In this document: one piece after another, positions 56,201 to 62,891 of the stretch
Numbering within the stretch: the first letter of the stretch is position 1
How the letters are laid out: every line of letters starts with the position of its first letter
Assembly: GCA_019429445.1 (NCBI GenBank)
Contig: JAHYIW010000004.1
Span: 62,001-126,000, forward strand
Length of the DNA: 64,000 bases
Direction: 5' to 3'
Origin: Desulfuromonadaceae bacterium
Lineage (GTDB): Bacteria > Desulfobacterota > Desulfuromonadia > Desulfuromonadales > JAHYIW01
Translations under genes and position numbers: made by a program
The notes under the pieces: generated by a model
Databases searched by the model: none
What the model was told of the DNA's origin: nothing
What the model saw: the letters and a program-made list of their open reading frames with translations, nothing else

Positions 56201-58008
56201 GGGTCGTCACCGATCAGGTCAAGGCTGCCCCGGCGCTTGACAACCATGGCAACTATGACCTGGCGGCAGCTACCGAGGCTGAGCGCAAGTACATCGGCCA
56301 GCACGAGAAGCACCTCAATTACAGCTTCCGTTTCAGCAAGGGAGACAGTTGTAACCTGTGTCACGAGGGGGATTACAAAGATGGTAACAATCTTGATGGC
56401 AAACACGCCAATGGCGACATTGACGTCCAGCTCGATCTGACCGCCGCCGGTGATAATGCTGTCTGGACACCGGGGACGCCGACCACCGCCGGTACCTGTG
56501 GCAGCATGTCACCGGAAAGTTGCCACCCCTCGGCTTCTGCGCCGAAATGGGACAGCGCGCAGAGCTTTGACTGCGTCGGTTGTCACGGCATGGGCGGTGT
56601 TACCCCGAGTCATGTCACTGACCCGGCCGGTGGCGTCGTGGATTTGGATAATGGCTGGGCGACCGATCCGATGCAGGGGAACTGCACTTACTGTCATATC
56701 GGTGGCCATCCGCTCGACGATGTCGGTGGTACCGCGCTGATTCTCGGCAACAGTTCGCAGGTCGGACTAAGTTACAAGTCCGGTGGAATCCACCTGAAGA
56801 AGTCGATCGGCGGACGTGCAGCCGCAGCGACCGAGGCTGAACTTTGTTGGAGCTGTCACGACGCCAACGGTATCTCTGAGTGGGGCACCGATACCGGCGG
56901 CAATAATGCTTCCACCAGGCCGCCAAACGCTTCCGATTACGACTATGGCTCGGTGACCACCTCGAACTGGACGACAGCCACCTGGAGCAGTCCGGTTGCC
57001 AACTTTGCCTACAAAACCGGGCCGATTCAATCGACCCACTCGACCAATGAGCTTGGCACCAGTGCTGTGACCGGGGCAATGGGTAGTTATTCTGAGACAA
57101 AAGATACGGTTGATAAGATCCGTTGTTCCAACTGTCACGATGTCCATAACCTCAATAAGGCGCATGGTGACACCATGACCGGACAGCCCTACCTGCGTGG
57201 CACCTGGATCCGCAACCCGTATCCGGAGGACGGCGCACCGTGGAACAAGACGTACACGACCGTTGTTGCAAATTATGGAGCCGTGCCACGTGCCGGTGGT
57301 AACGAGATGGGTGGCTACCAGATCGACCAGAACAATGACTCCCCGACGGCAGGTTTGTCGCTGGCGACATCGGCCGGACTGTGTACTCTCTGTCATGGGG
57401 CCGATGTCGACAACATGGACAAGACCTCTGACGGAAATCTCTGGATCGGCAGCAATGGTCACAGTAATGCGGCGATTGGAGGGACGGCCAGCAATGCGGC
57501 CAACATCTTCGGCAATGGCATCGGAGGGCGTCCGGCACCAACGCGGGTGAAAATTAGCACTCTTTCTGTCGGTGATGTTTTTACCATGGGATTACAGAAT
57601 ATCGCTATTGATATTGCAAACGGGAGCGGTGACGACTATGCCTATGGTTATCGTGGTGCGGTCAGCGGCCCTAAATTTACCCCGACCGTTCCGACACGGG
57701 CGCGCAGCTACAATGATTATTTCTGGGGTGCGACGGTGGATGTGGCGACCGTTGACATTGGCTATCACGCCTTCACCTGCTCCAAGTGTCATAATCCGCA
57801 TGCCTCGCGTCTGCCGAAGCTGATGATCACCAACTGCCTCGATACTAACCACAACACCTGGGACAATGCGCAAGGCTCGACCCAGAGCTACTGGACCAGT
57901 ACAGCGGATAATGGTGAATGGACAGCGACCCACAACACCGCCCAGAACTGTCACCGTTATGACCCGATTGACAACGTCGGTGGCTGGAACAAGGTCACCC
58001 CGTGGTAA
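47206..58008 (+). CDS. Giant multiheme c-type cytochrome 3 (about 53 CxxCH)
   Basis: This 3600-residue exported paralogue has a signal peptide (MLSTVRKVVVCLVMLLAIPV...) and a first heme at CGECH. Its N-terminal array has about 43 CxxCH, five CX4CH, five CX3CH and one CX8CH (50974-51006). A heme-free fibronectin-III-like region spans ~2220-2822. The C-terminal array has 10 CxxCH with CX10CH (55993-56031), CX7CH (56497-56526), the CSKCHNPHASRLPKLMITNC block and the end GGWNKVTPW. Like cytochrome 2 it continues N-terminally with the segment QFNGRYGITRGKLVCFRCHD. The ATG at 47206 has AGAGGAG six bases upstream; an in-frame TTG 27 bases earlier lacks support. An 18-codon peptide gene follows. Probably an extracytoplasmic electron conduit; partners unknown. 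Confidence 0.9.
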   Translation: MLSTVRKVVVCLVMLLAIPVFAVAVQTHFLSCGECHRPGLDFSSLDGGVCVACHANASYVFNDAQSHTMKGHFSAGDASNAYNTAVAEFAAVPGQQSSHLWMKFSGETVAAAGATTPTTYARQFNGRYGITRGKLVCFRCHDPHADATVKTALLKVPVDADQLCLDCHKGWNVNNASAYETHPIIADYSASVAAAPNDYKATPLVNVANGDVRLVNGGVSCTSCHGTHFTDSSSTTADGSANYGSLVNGDGYILRTDGPLRTGANRNETAQLRSNLCQTCHAMELHGQTTQMLGCLDCHGGHAYNGGTPNAYILRAQSREPLPTRPGGINGAAAPITFGVYPVGGSTRTKWADDIEGQAGGLCEQCHGDVNAPPLKGMATEHEAGNSNECTACHRHNDPANLYSFNRDASAATCGQCHGFPPYLNVPGDRQLVPANDGGYAENNSADQGAPYDYLNSTSHFKDETTTGHKVHAGADLPTSPAGSLDWYFVGTAGVDNCKVCHGPDAGASAGGHREAPATRPDTFRDLFFDAIAKTGNMTPAYDGTGTYTCSNVYCHTNGAPYGGSRPTRDYTTVNITPPWAGTGANYAAGGFGAIYGQANRCALCHGNNTATMTSKSNSAVHLAHLGGTTTLNMGQTYSCAVCHVNTALDADTLAIGAMDGSAGGTHVNGLIDVAYQTSGSALYNALAVNAVGVNYDPGTGTCASYCHDPTDTGNSVDWDNGTDMQCDTCHGGIASDISGDGGVGPITTGSHARHFSDTNGPLLTCAQCHGTGADAGTHAGHLDGLVDLAPPVDPVTFKDICEECHGYDADPGEVLPVWGNPATTDCATCHSGTQCGADFNTHTVVTVDYARTSGHNRPTASGAYAQSGNVAANLDCLDCHLADSPLHWDGINGDYLMRTDDTFPATYAGNEDSFCASCHGATPGSVNAASVATQAINTHQSKLCVACHNVHGDQNIQMIWTTRADQLSHDPSLTGKYAADVFFDNLTDFGLNSYDEDDGAAGGAGEANADDICATCHTVAAGTSHNNADNSTGDHYQGTDCFTCHGGHGDTDAFKVGVGTACNDCHGFPPVTGAHVRHSQSASNDKDVEDISDCAVCHTGADAYSYDLTADIGATLNHSNTAGRKTILNTTVGYNATNLDCATACHASTVGNGGRWTDTTGLACDACHYYAAAPTSAGNAGDLSLSHDEHFDAGKGCTDCHTLDDGALPTAGPLTHIDDISGADQGAMYTGMATALNDEAAVVRTNMVFEDVSNTCSGSGVAAACHATGTPDWDIAIPATGAGCLECHTDTDTAAYNPTSGLHDNNPLPTVTGNAHDGSFDDGSAGTADCVTCHTTAPSASHADGTLDSGAAVTVAAVAGYTQGTGTCATTCHSAGTAWAYKWATSAYNSDGSECANCHGDYANGWVTGVAPHTENPTRGSKHNNTGTLTYPCTDCHAIGSASGYNWTSKWDPTGITSNHGDDKITMNQTAINTFAIDTVPNPDRAGCTTTSCHGNDAAHNFTVTTTAFTTATVGGNEPSVLCSSCHGGYAGTSANGYWPDGVTPDEDTAGAHQEHLVALAAQVYSETLAQLLTDNGNGTADAKQKELCSYCHDTPGSDGDHGIAANLPAEVNAMYTMWTKAADNGVYDNVADTCATVDCHFNKTTPDNIFGWYDGNTSACVMCHVDVTSDTAHTAHTGAATTFGIAIGCADCHAAATDWAGNVAPASGHLDNSYDIAGSVAFTYSGGTCGTNACHEDGKGGAPADNTYTWGATLADCTICHAATPATGTHVVHVNNGSYVPNSCDDCHTPATNAAHIGGDVTYNTATITATAGTTPNITCTNSCHTGVTTEFDGTPGLACTDCHSGGYIGGGSNMPQYAMHTVTATVSGVVHDQTIAGAGGDCAFCHDSLPAAGGTHVDGTFVADGPANTDRGMFAGFTDGATPTCTTACHSAGTSWTYKWSATAANSDGTECANCHGDYASGWNTGVGHAATPTRGNSSNHNDTGNLSYACTACHVIGATTGNYPWTSGTNDWAAEGTTLHGDGQININSNGTNSSRHEAPVGTWRSGCAGCHDGASNDGVGADDANHDFLVNLTAPSAPRWVYNTVAGDAASSGGSCDGCHGNQAGNFWPDGNTAGAGVPTADDQPGKHPEHMAAMIAKGIAQSDACGYCHGPEIGSGSYHNDGTATLPQHSAGNWFYKRIIGGGNDSDGVFNAATNSCATIDCHFNNTTTPHWYADNVPPAAVTLAAVSGPNPRSIKVSWNAPGDDNNLVNTTPYVYDLRYGTSAAIATDYNSTTNYAGNLPAAYAEGYLSEAVVENLTPATTYYFSLRTQDTAGNWSATSNTISATPTVDTQAPDFGGANKAVKGDEGQAINLYWTSAEDHTMPITYKIWMKDEASGPLNMNVDTPVVTGWTDNKIELNNTHGVVNDTIYHLGVRACDALNNCDTNTQMVSVTPTAVPLVDKTYHTYRTNGSLALVQDGSAGTEVVGTVLPAVFAPATNNTVPVNYFVDTFAVYLDTGNGAATVDATVGYTTDGTIGTFVALGTPKAVTLGARADRVYQFKIVDVGGQTITNGQRLSIRVRETTSVGVKLNYGSTAYRGDVTLAEQIVNVAPTAATNNGTTGIGVGDALVEIVWNAATDTADGLSDTIHYDLYGSNNGGTSYDYVIAEGLDATTLSYVWDTQTAGISSGSIAVRVNAGDGYSHTPLDITGLGTADTADYVAPSPIDDLVAKVRPKAGSVQLIWTAPGDDYHNHGRAAYYDIRYSTAPITEGNFAAAQQAVNEPSPDFGGKIQKFEVTGMIPGTLYYFAIKTYDEAGNGSPLSTAKTAGSDQAVGGPHCGMCHTTAPSVVESVGNHKLHGFTIEDCTKCHGAAVASYGLDHQDGILTMGYGPGGVHSGIISGNRIYYTNDGTPGGTVLYDDTDGFGGFGAGSYAAVGDGVDNGTCSNFGALGVGGCHSAAGSDPDGAGTVYNTISIPTWTSAAYLNCASCHGNPDRTTDTFYNRPFDATAANGGVVTDQVKAAPALDNHGNYDLAAATEAERKYIGQHEKHLNYSFRFSKGDSCNLCHEGDYKDGNNLDGKHANGDIDVQLDLTAAGDNAVWTPGTPTTAGTCGSMSPESCHPSASAPKWDSAQSFDCVGCHGMGGVTPSHVTDPAGGVVDLDNGWATDPMQGNCTYCHIGGHPLDDVGGTALILGNSSQVGLSYKSGGIHLKKSIGGRAAAATEAELCWSCHDANGISEWGTDTGGNNASTRPPNASDYDYGSVTTSNWTTATWSSPVANFAYKTGPIQSTHSTNELGTSAVTGAMGSYSETKDTVDKIRCSNCHDVHNLNKAHGDTMTGQPYLRGTWIRNPYPEDGAPWNKTYTTVVANYGAVPRAGGNEMGGYQIDQNNDSPTAGLSLATSAGLCTLCHGADVDNMDKTSDGNLWIGSNGHSNAAIGGTASNAANIFGNGIGGRPAPTRVKISTLSVGDVFTMGLQNIAIDIANGSGDDYAYGYRGAVSGPKFTPTVPTRARSYNDYFWGATVDVATVDIGYHAFTCSKCHNPHASRLPKLMITNCLDTNHNTWDNAQGSTQSYWTSTADNGEWTATHNTAQNCHRYDPIDNVGGWNKVTPW

Positions 58009-58045
58009 TAAAAAAAACATTAACCCCTAAACCAAGGAGGATATG

Positions 58046-58102
58046 ATGAAGAAGTATCTCAAACCTCGTATCGTCGGCAGCGGCAACGTTCACCCCTGCT
58101 GA
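58046..58102 (+). CDS. 18-residue peptide gene after giant cytochrome 3
   Basis: The product is MKKYLKPRIVGSGNVHPC. AAGGAGG lies five bases upstream of this ATG; a second ATG at 58043 would add one Met. It starts 37 bp after the cytochrome stop and ends 22 bp before a strong hairpin, the same arrangement as its partner at 39971-40027. Conserved residues are KYLKP, VGS and the terminal NVHPC. Its position suggests co-transcription with the cytochrome, since no terminator lies between. Function unknown. Confidence 0.75.
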   Translation: MKKYLKPRIVGSGNVHPC

Positions 58103-58124
58103 TTGATAACGCACCATGCTAGCT

Positions 58125-58160
58125 ACAGAGAAAGGCCGGGTTTCCCCGGCCTTTCTCTGT
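58125..58160 (+). terminator. Hairpin terminator after the second peptide gene
   Basis: A perfect 16-bp stem ACAGAGAAAGGCCGGG with CCCGGCCTTTCTCTGT has a TTTC loop. The 3' arm is T-rich after the GC core, like its counterpart at 40044-40082. Confidence 0.75.
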
Positions 58161-58260
58161 ATGGAATGTAATGATTGGGCACCCAGTTCAGATTCAAAAT
58201 TGTGCCCGAGAGTGACAAATCTGTGGTTCTGAATCCGCCCTTTCAGCGTTCATCAGCATT

Positions 58261-58331
58261 GTAGGAGCGGCTTTTAGCCGCGAAGCCCTGGGTGGCGAAT
58301 GGGCGTATTCGCGGCTAAAAGCCGCTCCCAC
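58261..58331. repeat. Inverted pair of REP-like palindromes
   Basis: Two palindromic units (core GGAGCGGCTTTTAGCCGC) at 58261-58284 and 58308-58331 face each other, forming a composite palindrome. A further single unit is at 58621-58644. Confidence 0.75.
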
Positions 58332-58360
58332 AGGGCCACAATTTAACCGGGCCACCCCCC

Positions 58361-58880
58361 TTCATCCCTGAAAAGAAAGGTTTTCAATTTCTTAAATCCG
58401 CCTTTTCAGCGTTCATCAGCGTCCACTTAGTTTTTTGCACAAAACCTTTTTCATGGGACGCTGATTTTCATGATGAACGCTGATCAGGACTAAAGCAAAA
58501 GGAGTCACATGGGGGCAGGTTATTCCTCATGGGAACTTCCTGTAAGAGTTGTCTTCAGACGCGACCCATTCGCGACAGGGATGTCGCTCCTGCAACAACC
58601 ATTATTGCAGCCCAGTCCCTGTGGGAGCGGCTTTCAGCCGCGAAGAGTCTGCGGTCTGCCAGCAAAGGATTTGCAACAGGGATGTCGCTCCTTGATATGT
58701 TTAAACACTACCCGAGTTAAGTGCATAACCAGATCCCTTTTATCCCCTTCATCCCTGTTAAAAGGTTTTCAAGTTCTTAAATCCGCCTTTTCAGCGTTCA
58801 TCAGCGTCCACTTAGCTTTTTGCACAAAACCTTTTTCATGATCAACGCTGATCAGGACTAAAGCAAAAGGAGTCACATGG
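58361..58880. repeat. Directly repeated ~130-150-bp segment
   Basis: 58361-58512 and 58748-58880 share a long sequence beginning TTCATCCCTG and ending CAAAAGGAGTCACATGG; the first copy has about 20 extra bases. The 235 bp between them contain a REP-like unit and short repeats of GCGACAGGGATGTCGCTCCT. A third partial match lies near 58225-58255. No coding potential is supported anywhere in 58161-58900. Confidence 0.75.
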
Positions 58881-58900
58881 CGCTGGTTGGGGCTGCAATA

Positions 58901-61402
58901 CTACTTTGATTCAATGCTCCGTGCCATTTGCATAAACTTGCTTGCGTAGCTATCACGGCCAACTTTTGAAAAACTCTGCGCGATGTCACGCAGCGACCGG
59001 GCGATGATCTGGTTCGTGGCGCCCAGATTGCCAAGGGGCAAGGAGACGTTCGCCATGTGTTCGAGCAGGGTGTCAATGTTGGTCATTTGCAGTTTGCCGG
59101 TAGCGGCCAGATAAAGGGTGTCTTTGGCGGAGAATTCCAGAACGGGAAGGTTGTCGGTATTGATTTGCCGTGTTGTGGAGGTAAACGATTGCAGCGATTC
59201 AGCAGAGCAGAGGAAGTGTCTGGCGAGCAGATCGCCCGGCGAGGCGATATCGATCAACTTCAGCGTTGCGGCGATGCGTGGATTTTCCAGGCGTTTTTTG
59301 ATCGACAGGTAATCGAAAGACATACTGCTGGTGGTGCCGACCAGAATCAGATCGGTGCCGGAGCGGAAAGCCAGGGTGTGGCCGAAGGTGTCGAGAAAGG
59401 TGTTCAACGCAATCTTCAGATTTGTCGGTGTGATGTCGTAAAGTCCGATCCATTGGCAGAAAATACCGCCGGGTTTCAGCCGGGTCGCGGCAAGGCGATA
59501 AAAATCGGCAGTGAACAGGTTGGCGTTCCCGGTTTGCCACGGGTTGGACGGTTGTGAGGTGATGACATCAAAAGTGCGTTCGGAAACCATCAGGCGTTCG
59601 CGGCCATCGACAACGTCCAGGGTGATCTTGGGGTTTTCAAGCGCTGCGTCATTCTCTTCACGGAAATATTTTTCTGCCGCAACCACCTCCGGCGAGATTT
59701 CGGCGCAGTAGATGGAGCGGGTCGGGTGGTCACTCATCCCGCGCAAGGTGATGCCGGTGCCGAGGCCGATCACCATCACCTGGGCCGGATCGGGATGGAG
59801 CAGCAGTGGCAGTTGACCGACCAGTAGCTGGGTCGCGATATCGCGCCCGGTGCCACCGTCGGTCTTGCCGTTAACCGTGAAAAAACGGTGCTCTTGATCG
59901 AGACTCTCAAAGACCGCAACCGTGGTTTCGACCCCTTCGATCACATCGAGCAATCGCTCCTGCGCCAGCACGTGGTCGATCCCCCCCTCACTGGCGTAGC
60001 GATGGGCATAGACATAAACGCCCGCGTTCATCAGTTTTTGATCCCACTTGAGCGGCACCGAAACGATGACAACCAGGGTGACAACAAGCACCGGGTAAAG
60101 GATGCCGCGGCGATTATTCATCGTAGATTTAATCAGCAAAAAAAAGGTCAGCGCAATGTTGAGCAGGGCCAGCAAACGAAAACTGTTGAGCAGACCAAAC
60201 GTGGGAACCATGACAAAGCCTGCCGCAATACTCCCCGCTACCGCCCCCAACGTATTGCACAGCACCACCAGACCCACCCCCGAACCGGTGCGCAGTTTGC
60301 CAGGGTCGATAATCGCCACAGCGGCAGGGAACAACGCTCCGGAAATCATGGTGGGGATGAACATGACCGTGAAAACGATCAGCAACGAGAGCAGGGTTAA
60401 AATCGTCCAGTTCTCCCCCGAGAAGATGTGAGCCCACTGGAAGACATAAGCCAGATAGTCATAACCGGGGGCGGTTGCCAGGATCACCAGTCCCATCAGA
60501 CCGCTGAGTCGGATAAAGATTTTTCTTTCATCCATTGCGCGGTGAACATGGCGGGCGTAGAGCGCGCCACCCAGCGCAATGCCAATCAGAAAAGTGCACA
60601 GAATCAGAGAAAAAGCGTAGGTCGTGTTGCCCAGATAGAGCAGGAAAACCCGCGTCCAGAGAATTTCATAAGCCAGTGAAAAAAACCCGATCATCGCCGT
60701 GGCAAACAGCACCAGACGATGATTCCTGAATTTAAGGTGAGCAACTGTGGGCGGCTCGGCTTCGCTGGCGAGAACCCGGCCGCGACCGCGAGCGAGGACA
60801 AAGGCACCGACCGCGACACTGAGGTTTCCGGCTATCGCGATCCCCCCGGTCAGGTTCATGCCGAGTTGCGGGATCAGCACATATCCCGCCAGAAAGGTTC
60901 CGGCCACAGCTCCCAGGGTGTTCATGGCGTAAAGTCGGCCAATTTGCCCGCCACATTTTTCGCGCGCAAAAAGTCGGCACATCAGGGGAAAAGTCCCACC
61001 GATCAAAATTGTCGGTGGGGCGAGCAGGGCAGCACAAAAAAACAAGCGACTGATGTGGATCAGCAGCTGGTAGTCGGGAATAAAAAACTCAAAAGCGACA
61101 TGCAGCTCGCCAGCCAGGTCGATGGCATGGGGGAGCAAAAACGCCATTGCCGCGATGCCGATTTCGATCGCCGCGTAGATCTTCAGCAGGTTGGCTTTGC
61201 GGTCGGCATAGCGTCCGATCAGGTAGCCGCCAAGCGCCAGGCCGCCCATAAATGATGCGGCGACGATGCTGACCGCGTAGATTGTGGTGCCGAACAGGAG
61301 CGCCAGGTGCCTGGTCCACAGAATCTCGTAAATCAGGGCGCAGCCGCCAGAAAGAGAAAAAAGAAGATAAAGGAAATAGCGCTGTCCACGGGTAAAACGC
61401 AT
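58901..61402 (-). CDS. MFS-like / spermidine-synthase-like fusion protein 2
   Basis: This is an 833-residue paralogue of the fusion at 44240-46762. The N-terminal half is a multi-helix membrane domain (FLYLLFSLSGGCALIYEILW; IGRLYAMNTLGAVAGTFLAG). Residues ~485-720 are the spermidine-synthase-like domain (VIGLGTGITLRGM; CAEISPEVVAAEKYF; GRERLMVSERTFDVITSQPS). The SpeE catalytic Asp position reads SQPSNPW, with Gln, so the enzyme activity is doubtful. speD lies 226 bp upstream on the same strand, which makes a polyamine connection tempting but unproven. Confidence 0.85.
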   Translation of the reverse strand: MRFTRGQRYFLYLLFSLSGGCALIYEILWTRHLALLFGTTIYAVSIVAASFMGGLALGGYLIGRYADRKANLLKIYAAIEIGIAAMAFLLPHAIDLAGELHVAFEFFIPDYQLLIHISRLFFCAALLAPPTILIGGTFPLMCRLFAREKCGGQIGRLYAMNTLGAVAGTFLAGYVLIPQLGMNLTGGIAIAGNLSVAVGAFVLARGRGRVLASEAEPPTVAHLKFRNHRLVLFATAMIGFFSLAYEILWTRVFLLYLGNTTYAFSLILCTFLIGIALGGALYARHVHRAMDERKIFIRLSGLMGLVILATAPGYDYLAYVFQWAHIFSGENWTILTLLSLLIVFTVMFIPTMISGALFPAAVAIIDPGKLRTGSGVGLVVLCNTLGAVAGSIAAGFVMVPTFGLLNSFRLLALLNIALTFFLLIKSTMNNRRGILYPVLVVTLVVIVSVPLKWDQKLMNAGVYVYAHRYASEGGIDHVLAQERLLDVIEGVETTVAVFESLDQEHRFFTVNGKTDGGTGRDIATQLLVGQLPLLLHPDPAQVMVIGLGTGITLRGMSDHPTRSIYCAEISPEVVAAEKYFREENDAALENPKITLDVVDGRERLMVSERTFDVITSQPSNPWQTGNANLFTADFYRLAATRLKPGGIFCQWIGLYDITPTNLKIALNTFLDTFGHTLAFRSGTDLILVGTTSSMSFDYLSIKKRLENPRIAATLKLIDIASPGDLLARHFLCSAESLQSFTSTTRQINTDNLPVLEFSAKDTLYLAATGKLQMTNIDTLLEHMANVSLPLGNLGATNQIIARSLRDIAQSFSKVGRDSYASKFMQMARSIESK

Positions 61403-61627
61403 AAGCCGGACCGTCTCTGGTTATATGAAAATAACTGAAAATTATTATCGAAAGATAATGAATTAAATTCATTTACAGCGACAAATAAAACACAAAAAGT
61501 ACCATGATTGCAAGTGTCTATAAGGGATGGCTGAAAAAACAGAGGTGGAGGCGAGTGCATACAGATAAAACTGGGCGGAGTACGCTGGCAGAGCATTAAA
61601 AAACCGGCAGTGTCGCAAGCGGCAGGA
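61403..61627. other. Intergenic region between speD and the MFS fusion
   Basis: AT-rich, probably promoter-bearing sequence for the fusion gene. No repeat, terminator or small gene is clear. Confidence 0.5.
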
Positions 61628-62431
61628 TTAGAAGATATTTTTCGAGTAGAAAATTTCCGTCATTTCGCGGCGCAGCGATTCGCGTACCCGCCGCTCGCCT
61701 TCCGCAGAAAAATTCTCCGGCGTGGCGCCAAAAAGGTAGGTGGCAAAATCAAAATCACGCAACAACATCTTGGTATGAAAAAGATTCTCCTGATGGATGT
61801 TGATATCGACACACTGGTACAGTTCCAGCGTTGATTTTTTGATGTATTGCTGAATCGAGTGGATACGGTGGTCGATATAATGCTTGCGCCCCTTGGTGTC
61901 GCGCGTGAAACCACGCACCTTGTAGTCAAGCAGAACAATATCCGACTCAAACGATTCGATCAGGTGGTTGAGCGCTTTCAGCGGGCTGATCTTGCCGCAG
62001 GTCGAGACATCGACATCCACCCGAAAAGTCGAAATCCCCGAACGCGAATCACTTTCCGGATAAGTGTGAATGCACAGATGACTCTTGTCCAGGTGTGCCA
62101 GCGCCTGCTCCGGTTTTGGCTCAATCGGTTCCTCGGCGATCAGCATGGTGACGCTCGCCCCCATCGGATCGTAATCCTGACTGGAGATGTTGAGGACATT
62201 GGCGCCGATAATGTCGGCCACCTCATTAAGGATCCGCACCAGCCGCTCCGAATTATACTCTTCGTCGATATACTCCAGATACTCCTTGCGCGCCTGCGGC
62301 GTGGGAGCATAGCAAATATCGTAAATATTAAAAGAGAGGGTTTTGGTCAGGTTGTTAAAACCGCGCAATTTAATCTTGCGGCGCTTGGGGCGATTGCTTT
62401 TGGCACTTTTTGCAGATTTTTTGATATGCAT
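61628..62431 (-). CDS. speD: S-adenosylmethionine decarboxylase proenzyme
   Basis: This 267-residue protein closely resembles the E. coli-type SpeD. Shared stretches are [76 protein letters not shown] and [14 protein letters not shown]. The self-cleavage site that generates the pyruvoyl cofactor is the Ser in [14 protein letters not shown]. It supplies decarboxylated SAM for spermidine synthesis. The start has GGGAGGG just upstream; the N-terminus carries about 18 extra basic residues compared with E. coli. A canonical spermidine synthase is not in the window. Confidence 0.95.
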   Translation of the reverse strand: MHIKKSAKSAKSNRPKRRKIKLRGFNNLTKTLSFNIYDICYAPTPQARKEYLEYIDEEYNSERLVRILNEVADIIGANVLNISSQDYDPMGASVTMLIAEEPIEPKPEQALAHLDKSHLCIHTYPESDSRSGISTFRVDVDVSTCGKISPLKALNHLIESFESDIVLLDYKVRGFTRDTKGRKHYIDHRIHSIQQYIKKSTLELYQCVDINIHQENLFHTKMLLRDFDFATYLFGATPENFSAEGERRVRESLRREMTEIFYSKNIF

Positions 62432-62457
62432 ATATCCCTCCCAGGGAGGTGAGATAT

Positions 62458-62639
62458 GTAACTGTTCAGCTCTTCTGTAGGAGCGGCTTTAGCCGCGAAT
62501 CATCACGCCTGAAGCCGCTCCTACAGTGTCATTCCGGCATGATTTTAGCCGGAATCCAGATTTTTCAGGGTTGAAAGTCTGGATCCCCGACAGGATCACT
62601 CGGGGATGACGACCCTTGAACGGGTAGGTGAATAGTTAC
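62458..62639 (+). mobile_element. 182-bp non-autonomous element, second copy
   Basis: Inverted relative to the copy at 42144-42325 and of the same length. The terminal inverted repeats are GTAACTGTTCAGCT and the inverse of GTAACTATTCACCT. TGAGATAT is duplicated exactly (62450-62457 and 62640-62647). It lies in the leader of speD, about 27 bp from the start codon. Confidence 0.92.
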
Positions 62640-62708
62640 TGAGATATTTGGCAAAGCCAAGACGGGGAATTTAAACATGAACGGCAGTTGGATACAAGGC
62701 TATTTTGA

Positions 62709-62855
62709 TGGCGTCGCAAAAAGTCCGCCCTGCTGCGTTACGCTGCTTTTTCAGGACCTCGACCTACCTGATGTTGGCCTTCGCCCCTGAAAAAACACCA
62801 GGCCTTGCAGGACGAAATTTTTGCTTAGCCATCCGATGAGTTTTGCAAGAGCATC
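62709..62855 (+). repeat. 147-bp palindromic repeat, copy G, with 8-bp target duplication
   Basis: A full family copy with slightly diverged right end (TTTTGCAAGAGCATC). TATTTTGA is duplicated exactly at 62701-62708 and 62856-62863. Confidence 0.9.
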
Positions 62856-62891
62856 TATTTTGAAAAAGAAGTTTTTGCAATTATGCCGATA

